Below, one piece after another: positions 55,669-64,000 of a stretch of DNA of 64,000 nt (the first letter of the stretch is position 1; each line of letters opens with the position of its first letter). This stretch comes from Labyrinthula sp. Ha (Eukaryota; Sar; Bigyra; Labyrinthulida; Labyrinthulaceae). Where the stretch lies: positions 1,736,001 to 1,800,000 of the forward strand of contig JAALGZ010000005.1 of NCBI GenBank assembly GCA_015227615.1, given 5' to 3'. The notes beneath the pieces are model-generated. The model did not search any database and was not told the DNA's origin. It saw only the letters and a list, made by a program, of their open reading frames with translations. A program made the translations under genes and the position numbers.

Positions 55669-57729
55669 ATGGATACAGAAATAGGTAAACTAAGAAATGA
55701 TTTTCAAATCATAATGAATGATGTATATAATGAAGACCTCCCTGATTCTATATCTGCCTTTTTAAAACAGGAATACGAAGAAGATAAAGAAATAACTATC
55801 GAAGACCTGCAGTTGAAAACAGACCAGGGGGGTAGAAATCTGTTCCATGTAGCAATTGAAAGACAAAATACTGCTCTTCTTTGGTCAATTTTTAATTTTA
55901 TTTCTCATCCAAGAAGGAAAACACTGGAAGTTGTGAAAAATTTTGTTAATGAGAAAACAGACAAAGGTTTAAGTATTCTTCATTTATGTTGTTGGGGAGG
56001 ATATAGTTATTTAGTTACTTTACTCTTCAAAAATAATCTAATTGAACGAAATTTAGTGAATGAAACTTTAGATGAAGTTTATTCACCACTTCTTTTATCT
56101 ATACTTTTTGATAATCTTAAAGCAGTGGAAATTCTTCTAGAAAATGGTGCTGATGTTAAACTAGAGGTTTCAAACGAAAAATTGAATATTTTTCATTTAT
56201 TTCCAATGTTATCAAATGCAATTGCTATGAAAAGGAATGAAGTTGATGATAACATTTTAATTCACTTTTTTCACTTGATTGAAGAAAGACTGAATTTAAG
56301 TAATGAAGAACAACTTAAATCTCTTGTTCAAAAGAAAACCAAATCAGGTGAAACAATATTTCATACTTGTATTATTTTCAACTGCTTTAAATTATTTGTT
56401 TATCTTAAAAATAAGGGTTTATTTGATTCACTTACTTTTGACGATGATAAAAATCCGCTTTTTTATAGTGTTCAATATTTCGGCTCAGCGTATAGTTATA
56501 CTTCAAGAAGTCGTTTTATTCCTATACTTTTTTCAATGGAAAATATTGCTTTCAATGCACAACGAGATGGGAACAATTTCTTAAGAGATTTTTTTATGAC
56601 TTTTCAGTTTTCATTTTATGAATGTAAATTAACTGCGCAAGTATTAAAACTACTTTCTGAGAAAGGTATTTCAATATGGGAAACATTTGAAATGAATAAT
56701 GTAAAATACAGTGCAATTGAACGAATTTTAAGAAATAGTGGATCAGATACCTTTAAACAATTTGATGACGAAATGCAGAAATTAGGGTTAAATTGGCTTA
56801 ATATTGTTTCATTGCAATCAAAACCACTTGACTTTGTTTGCATTTTTCATTTAGCACCTTTTCTAGAATTGCCTTTAAGATATCAAAGAGAACATTTTAG
56901 GTTTTTTATGGAATCTGGTTATGGTCCTATGATAGATGCTCTAATTGAACGAGGTGCAAAGGTATACTCTGAGCCTGAAAATGAAGTACACAGAGAGTGC
57001 ATTTTAGATAAATATAGACATGAAAAATATCATGGAGTACTTGGATTATCTCTGCTTTCATATCTTCTTCAGCACTCTGATTCTGTTAAAGTTAAGTCAA
57101 GTTATCATAGAAAAGGTGATTTACCCTTATTGTGGTACTCTTTACTAAGTGAAAATTCTCAAATTAGTACACTTTTAATTGAACATGGAAATACCGAAGT
57201 ATTTTCTAAAAGAGCAAAATTAAGTCCATGTGGATCAACTCCAACTCATAAACTAATTTTTGTAAATTTAAAGGATGAATACTATAAGATAAAAAAAGAC
57301 AGGTTTGACGAAATAATGTGGGCAAGTATGTACACAACTCAAACACAGATCTGTTGCTCATTATGTTCGCGAGAAATTGGAGAGAATGAGAAAGTTTTAT
57401 GTTGTGAAGATTCTCGGTGTGCATCTTTGCATTGCAGTAGTTGCATTTATGTCAGTAGAGAATTCTGTGAAACTGCAGATAATGTTATTGATTTAAAAAG
57501 TTTTTTAAGAGTAACCAATGGAAAAAATTGCGGAAGAGCAATTAAATTGACTGATTTTTTTTGTTCAGATTTTGGAAAAAGGGTTCTTGCCTCTGAAAAG
57601 CAAGAAACTAAAAGAACCTCCATTGCTGAAATGTGTATTGATGCGGGTTTATTTGGAGTGAATTTTTCTGAGGTTCCTGAAGGTTTACTTGAAGGGCTTG
57701 ATTATCAACTTGCTGACGCAATTGCTTAG
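55669..57729 (+). CDS. Ankyrin-repeat protein with C-terminal cysteine cluster
   Basis: 686 residues from ATG 55669 (MDTEIGKLRNDF). An earlier in-frame ATG at 55597 would add 24 residues, but these sit at the LINE junction and have different composition, so I prefer 55669. Ankyrin-type units appear at about residues 60-180 (GGRNLFHVAIERQNTALLWS, KGLSILHLCCWGGYSYLVTL, YSPLLLSILFDNLKAVEILL) and less regularly to about 540 (STLLIEHGNTEV). At about 562-592 a cluster CCSLC...CCEDSRC..LHCSSC suggests a zinc-binding finger of ZZ/PHD/RING kind; the exact type is unclear. No membrane helix. Very AT-rich codons. By analogy a protein-interaction adaptor; no specific role can be given. Confidence 0.8.
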   Translation: MDTEIGKLRNDFQIIMNDVYNEDLPDSISAFLKQEYEEDKEITIEDLQLKTDQGGRNLFHVAIERQNTALLWSIFNFISHPRRKTLEVVKNFVNEKTDKGLSILHLCCWGGYSYLVTLLFKNNLIERNLVNETLDEVYSPLLLSILFDNLKAVEILLENGADVKLEVSNEKLNIFHLFPMLSNAIAMKRNEVDDNILIHFFHLIEERLNLSNEEQLKSLVQKKTKSGETIFHTCIIFNCFKLFVYLKNKGLFDSLTFDDDKNPLFYSVQYFGSAYSYTSRSRFIPILFSMENIAFNAQRDGNNFLRDFFMTFQFSFYECKLTAQVLKLLSEKGISIWETFEMNNVKYSAIERILRNSGSDTFKQFDDEMQKLGLNWLNIVSLQSKPLDFVCIFHLAPFLELPLRYQREHFRFFMESGYGPMIDALIERGAKVYSEPENEVHRECILDKYRHEKYHGVLGLSLLSYLLQHSDSVKVKSSYHRKGDLPLLWYSLLSENSQISTLLIEHGNTEVFSKRAKLSPCGSTPTHKLIFVNLKDEYYKIKKDRFDEIMWASMYTTQTQICCSLCSREIGENEKVLCCEDSRCASLHCSSCIYVSREFCETADNVIDLKSFLRVTNGKNCGRAIKLTDFFCSDFGKRVLASEKQETKRTSIAEMCIDAGLFGVNFSEVPEGLLEGLDYQLADAIA

Positions 57730-60700
57730 TTTCTTAAGAATAACTACCGCTCTACTTTTTTTGAAGTTTGAGCAGGTTTTAAAGTAAGAAGGGACTGTGT
57801 GTTGATTTCAGTCTGGCATCTTGGGTACTTGTGTTGAATTTTATTTAAAGTTGAGCTAGCTAATTTATTCCGTGCAAATCTTGTACCCTTCTTTTTGATC
57901 AACTAAGAATATACTTTTCATGGATAATAGTGCAATTAATTAATTCGTACCATGATATACACTAATCCTTGGCGGATTATTGTAAGAAACACAGATAAAA
58001 ATCTTATTGAGGGTTTTCCGGCAATAAAAATTTTCCAAACGAGTTCAGCTGCAAGTAGGTAAGGTTCTCGAATTTATTATTATGAGATTGAGAAACTCCT
58101 CCTATCATCGGTATAGAAAACGAAAATGAAATTCCTGAAAAACAGCATCTTTCAAGCTAAAATTTAAATGGTTAAATGATAACTGAAGACATTTCCTGAT
58201 ATTGCTTATCGTTAACGTGAATAGCAGCCTATTCCCCAAAGACCTGAGAAGTTATATTATCAGTGTAAGAAAAGTCTTACTCAAGTTTTGAGCTACCACA
58301 TTACTGTACAGACCTTAACGTTGTGCTATGCTGGAGATAGAGAATACAATAACTCATTGCATTAAATGAAGACTTATCAGTTTAAGGACTAGCACAGGCT
58401 GGAATGATGGCATTTTATTATAGCTTAGATAAAACCTCTACTGAAACCTTAATTGTGGGCACTAAATGTAATAGCAGTTGAACTATGTTTTTTCTTACGT
58501 GCAAGCTGAAATAAACTCATGTTTTAATACTTGGAGAAAGGCTATGAAAGGTTCTTTGAGGCAACAGAAATTACAGCGTGGTTTCTTTAGAACTTTGCAC
58601 AGCCCTTACTATCAACCATAAAAGACCCTGATATCCAGTTAAAGCATTAATGATCATTGAAGACTTAGCACAGAAAGAGAGAACAGCTAAGACCTTTCCT
58701 ACAGTTAATACAGAGCATAAGAGGAATCAATCTTGGGCAAAAGAAGCACTTCTCTAACTATGCTTTATCAGCTTGATCCGAGAAACAGCAAAGGTTCGCT
58801 TTAAAGGGTCAAACATTTATTGTCATACCCCTACCTAGGTATCAAACATGTCATTTATTGTCAAAAATTATTTATTAGTTCTGCTGATTCTATTTATTAG
58901 TAAAGGAACTTGGATTTTGACTCGCAACATATAATTCTGATCTTATTCTTATTAGCAATTGCTTATCAACATTCAAACAAAGTTTTTTTGTCAATATTAC
59001 TGGTTTTAAACCAGAAAATTATGACCGAAAAGTTCTTGATAAAATATCAATCAATCAAATCCGATCCCTACCCTTCACTCAACATTTTATACTCGTAAAA
59101 CAGCATAGATATATTTTGTCATTTTAGTTTTCAAGGTCATAAACCGTGCCTAGTTTCACTACCTTCATTTGAAACTCGATAAATTCTCCGGCAGTGGGCA
59201 CCATCCACTCTAATTGCTTGAGCACCATTCAATACACAAAATGATTTTGGTAACTCTATGTAGAAAACATTTCGAATTGCAATAGTTTACCTTATCACTA
59301 CCATGAGAGAAGAGTTTTTCTTAAAAATAGAAACTTTATCATGAACGTAAAGTTAACTTTCGGCCATATCTGATAGGAACTCAGGGGAACAGCAACAACA
59401 TCACCTTTACTTAAGTTAACGCTTAAATTCTTGATCTGTCACAAGCTATCTTCTTGCTGCTATCTCAATTTATCAAAGGTACTTTGCATAGATTGAAAAA
59501 TACTATATATATTTGAGTCATCAGCGGGTATAGAACACAAACCCTCAAAGTAATTTTTTGCAACTTTTCAGTATCGCATAAAAACAGGTCTTCATAACAT
59601 ACCCGAGATTGGATATAAGAGAATAAGTGACTCATATCCTGGAAATGTTTTTTTCGTTATGATGTGTTAGTAAAATCATTTAGTCTCACGAATGGCAATT
59701 GAAGAATATTTAACTAAAGTATTTTTCTATGTTTTGCACACGGACCCCAGTTACTGTGTATTTTCTCAGGAAAACTTGTAGGTATCACGTAAACAACAAC
59801 CGTTTTAGGATAGTATAATCAGAGGAAAATAGCTGATGCTGTCATTCAAACTACCCTATTTTTTATCAGACTTCACAAACCCAACTAGTTTTCTTTTAGT
59901 TTTTCCTGGTGCCTTTGCATTAAATCTTTTGTTTCTCTCGCAACTGAAGTATCCAATAAGCTTCGATAAAACGCGAATTTACTGGCAGTAGTTGCCCACT
60001 CCCCAAGTGAACACTGTGAACAATATAATATCAACTATCTTCTACTAGTTCTTTCGAGCATTTTTCTAAATATAAGCTTTTTAGTTAATGGTTTTACAGT
60101 TGATAATTGACTACTATGTAGAGATTGCATCTTCGTAGTAGTAAAGTTAGGGTCGATATAATGGTGGACAATTTTGAGAAAAAATATTATATTTTTCAGC
60201 AATTTAGCGCTGCTTTTTTAGCTTATCCTTCAGAGTCTTCTCACATTTTTTCCTGTATTTAAGAGAACCTTAGGCAAGTTTTCAAGATGTTACAGTGATG
60301 CTTTGCCGTTGAGGTTGTCGCTATGACATAGTATTTCTCGCCCTGTGATTCAGTGTTCAGTAGACTCGGTCTAAATAGATAGCACTTTTTTTACGCATTT
60401 CCATATTTGTATTATTCTCAATTTTTATTTTTTAAGCATCTTTTGACGTTTTTAACTTCTGATTGGATACCGCACTGTTCAATGTTTGAAAGATTGACAT
60501 ACATAAAAAAAGACCTGTGGCCTTAGAAACCTTGGTGTCATGATCAGTGTCCGTAGAGAACATATGTTATGCGCAGAAAAATTATTCGTTGCTTAATAAT
60601 ACAAAAAATGACAATATGGTGCCACATGCACCTTTGGTTGAAGGTAATAACAATTTTTACGGGTATCGAAAAAAATGTAGGTACTTACTGGGGCTACCAA

Positions 60701-61528
60701 GAGGCCTAGAAATCAAACCACAAATGGGATGAGACAAGGTTTAATATTTGCTGTCTGAGAGGGAACTAGTAACACGGGTGTAAACATATAATTATTGTTT
60801 TAATGTTAATAGGTTAACTAATGTTTACAAAGGATTATAGTTCTAAACAAGAATTTTTCTCATAGTTATCAGAGAATAAATGTTTAAAGCGCTAGGGAAC
60901 ATAGACACATATTTAAAATCATTACTTGGGATAGGTGGTACTCTTGCTTCTGTTGTTTACGAATCAAAGAAATTAATATAATTTAACCTTACAGATAAGC
61001 TCAAAATAAAATGCTAAACAAAAATAGTTGTTGTATATTGTTTAAAATTAATTCAAACAGCTGTATCTCCACGGAATCAATCACAATCCATCAGAACAAT
61101 TAAACAAAACTTAGTAAACTATGGATTGCAACCTCAGATATTTTATAAATTGATTGGCTAGACCTTTGGCAACATAGTTATAATTAACCTGGGTGGAGTT
61201 GCTTAAATTCCTTTAGGAATCTTAATAATATAGAGATTAATGGTTAGAATGACGCATCTTTCAGATCTTATTGCCAAGAATAGAGAATATCAGCTAATGC
61301 CATTAATTAGTACGATGCAAAACATCTGTGAATCTAAGAAGTAATTGAATGGTAAATTGTGTGCCGAAGTCCACGTAAATGTTTATATATTGATCAACAC
61401 TTATGCTACACATATTAATTTTCATTTATAGTCTTTTTCTGTGACTGTAGGGGTATACCTTTGATATTTTATGAAAGAACTAGGTGGCAATATTATACAT
61501 TGATATTTTTAGCCACCAAATAAAACAT
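57730..61528. other. AT-rich region without supported genes
   Basis: About 3.8 kb. Short frames only (58910-59098 is hydrophobic and starts from TTG). No RNA gene or repeat recognised. Confidence 0.4.
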
Positions 61529-61745
61529 ATGGAAAACACAGATTTTAGTGAAAACAAAGCAGAACGTGATAAAAAGTTAGCAATTATTTTAACACTTATT
61601 GATTTAAATCAAAAGCTTACTAAAACCATTCAGATTTAATTTTTTTGACGATACATCCAAGGAATTGGATATTTACCTAATTGCCGTTGAATTTAGGTTA
61701 AAAAAAGTCGAAAGACCTGTTCAAAATCCGGAATGTTCAAGTTAA
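61529..61745 (+). pseudogene. Small frameshifted coiled-coil gene, possibly BRK1/HSPC300-like
   Basis: ATG 61529 opens 36 codons (MENTDFSENKAERDKKLAII, then LTLIDLNQKLTKTIQI) to TAA at 61637. A second frame, offset by one base, continues FFDDTSKELDIYLIAVEFRL and KKVERPVQNPECSS to TAA at 61743. The two parts read like one short helical protein broken by a single-base indel around 61633-61640. The end (LIAVEFRLKKVE) resembles the LTALERRIEYIE/LDLLERRLEMLE heptads of BRICK1/HSPC300, the small WAVE-complex subunit, but three residues are missing in between and the similarity is weak. It may be a real decayed gene, a spliced exon pair, or chance. Confidence 0.3.
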
Positions 61746-64000
61746 AAGAGAATTGGGTGTGATAAATAACGAAAAATTACATTCTCAAAACATATTTGGG
61801 TTCAATGGATTACTTCAAATATTAATTTGTTGACGTTATTATATTACCTTAACCCAATCAGAGGTGTCTCGATTAGAATAAATAGATTTTGGTAGCTTAG
61901 AGAGCATAAATATGTATTTATATATTTAATTTTCCTAATTAATATATTCTCATGAGTGTAATACATCACAGTGGCGTTTCTTTGCATAGTCATTTAAGGA
62001 AAGCTGTTAGAAGAAAAGGTTTAGTATATTATATTGTTGTAGAGTAGTAACTTTTCAAAAAAAGACATGGTTGCTTGAACAAAGATTCGAGTAAACTTAA
62101 ACGTTTTATGCATATATTCTTAGAACGGACAAATAATTAGCGGATGCACTCCTAAAAATTCGCTATTGGTTCTATATTCCCAGATTTCAAGTCTTAAATC
62201 TAACTGTTTATTTTGACACTAATGAATCGAGAACAAGTATGCCTCTGGTCATCATATATTTAGGCTCTTAATGGCTTCACATGTGATGCTATTCTTATTC
62301 CAGTTGTTATATTGGCATAGATTATTATGTTATATTTCATTATTAAAAGCCAATATTTAAGTCAGGTTTCGAGATTTTTTATAATTTTTGAACGAAACCG
62401 GATTTGTACCTTGTGTTACAGAACCGATGTTACTCATATTTTCCAATAATGAAGCCACCAGGTTAATGTGTATTGACGGAATTTATTCAATATCCAAGTT
62501 ATTCTAGCTAATTAAATATTTCTTTTAGACTATATTGTCGACTTTTCAACTTTATTAATTATAGAGTATCTTTCAAACAAACCGGTATAATTTCTGGGAA
62601 GACTGGTGGAAAGTAAAAACCTTGACAAATTTAAGATAAGGACATAGAACATTACCACCCAGGTGTTTTGGTTATAATTTCATGTCCTATTCTGTTAAAC
62701 TCAAGGTACAGAGATTGTATACTAGGTTGTCCTTACTCCCAATAAATTGGAAGCGATTTAATTAACTAGGTAACATATGATAAGAAGCTTACCATTGATT
62801 TTCTCTTTGATAGAATTCAACTTTAAGCTTTGCCCCGCAAGGCTTCTAGTACTTGTTGAGCTTACCATAAGATTGCACAACACAATGGTCAGATAAACTA
62901 AGTATAAAATAAAAGTGGTTAATGGTACTTTCCAAACATATTTGGTTAATCACCTAGCATGCTACAAGATTTTCATCAAGCTATGAGTTGTCTCTAGCAG
63001 TAGTTTCCTTGACAAAGACTGAAATATGAGATTAATATATGATAATCTGCTCTATTTTCATTGAATTTAGAATCATAAGTTTAAAATATAAAATTTTTTG
63101 TTTAAATTCTTTTAGTAAAGTCATAAGAGGTAAAGCATGGCTCTGTATATTGTTCTATTAAAAATGCCGAATATTGAGTGCAAAAGAATATAAGTTTCTA
63201 TGTTTTTGAGCTGAAGTCAATTGAATTGTCTCGTTTTCTGTATTAAAATTTTATAAAATATAAAAACTTGAATTAAGATTATTGTTTCATGAAGGGTGCA
63301 CCCTGGAACTCAACGATCGGATGGTATTGTTTAGTATGCACAGTCAGTTTAAGCTTTTAGAATATTCATTTTGTTCGATGGATACGGTGACACAATCGTA
63401 ATTTGATTGCTCAACCTACGCTGAAAGCATCAAATCTTTTTTGTAGAATTCATGAATCATGCTGAGGCTGGTTTTGTTTTATACCAGCAACAAAAAGTAA
63501 ACATCGGGATTTCATCATTTTTTACATGTCAAGTGTAACTGTTCGTATTAATGTCCCTTGTGAAGAACATATGACAGCTCAGTAGTAAATTTTAGTCTAC
63601 GAATTATGTCCCCAGAAGCTTTATATTATGTTTCATGAGACCATCATTGCTTGGTAGAGTTTTCTCCAGGTAGGAGTCATCAGTTCTTAAACCTTTGAAA
63701 ACTAGATAATACGAGATTCATTAGCTTGGTAAATACAGCGTGATTAAATGCCTATATACTCCGAAGAGTTGGAGAGAGATGTTAATAATCGCAGCTAATA
63801 TATTTTAGGGGTACCTCAACCAACGGGTTTTTGAGTTAAGACCACACCCACCTAATATTTTTATGTGCAGTTACACTATGACTTCACTGAGCCTTAGTTC
63901 AACAAAAAAGCTTTGATAATAACTCTTTCACTTTATGATTCCATTCCCTTTAGCAACTACATGCAGTCAAAACGTTAAGGTTTAGAATTGAACAACTTCT
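61746..64000. other. AT-rich region to window end
   Basis: About 2.3 kb. No frame over 60 codons, no recognisable motif, RNA gene or repeat. Confidence 0.5.

Overview
The window is nuclear DNA of a unicellular eukaryote with AT-rich sequence, few and very short introns, and the standard code (TAA, TAG and TGA all end genes). The gene content (actin, a class I myosin, a sterol-sensing RND protein, WW/FYVE and F-box/LRR proteins, tail-anchored and ankyrin proteins) is that of a free-living protist. A Tudor-like module of the 'PG.N..GG.G.I.KV ... Y..KYVLG...K.VDA' type and a WW-FYVE protein recall stramenopiles. That is an inference from style only, and I cannot name the species.

Layout. 1-9.7 kb is compact: the 3' part of a Patched/Dispatched-like transporter, then (convergent) a Tudor-like/winged-helix chromatin protein, a divergent 168-bp promoter, a 1738-aa WW-WW-RanBP2-FYVE-helical-repeat protein, and a tail-anchored membrane protein. 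11.2-19.9 kb is a large palindrome. Two arms of about 3.44 kb, roughly 99.8% identical by eye, flank a 661-bp spacer. Each arm carries a tRNA-Leu(UAG) gene and the 5' part of a beta-lactamase-like (serine hydrolase) gene. Near-identity stops abruptly inside both hydrolase genes, whose 3' parts are clearly diverged paralogues. The left copy has lost its start. An F-box/LRR gene with a 45-nt intron follows. Actin lies at 27.3-28.4 kb.

28.4-64 kb is mostly non-coding, with four islands: a zinc-ribbon/NLS/amino-methyltransferase gene with a 32-nt intron (37.0-38.4 kb), a short-tailed myosin I (42.7-45.3 kb), a LINE of RTE-like style with an APE endonuclease and reverse transcriptase (about 51.3-55.6 kb), and an ankyrin/cysteine-cluster gene whose 5' end abuts the LINE. 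A small frameshifted reading frame near 61.6 kb looks like a decayed host gene. Some AT-rich tracts hold weak candidates that I grade low.

The genes do not form one pathway. The actin and myosin I genes share a cytoskeletal theme. The most unusual items are the palindrome whose borders cut through a paralogous gene pair, the nuclear zinc-ribbon methyltransferase, and a Tudor-like protein that seems to end in an MCM3-type winged helix.
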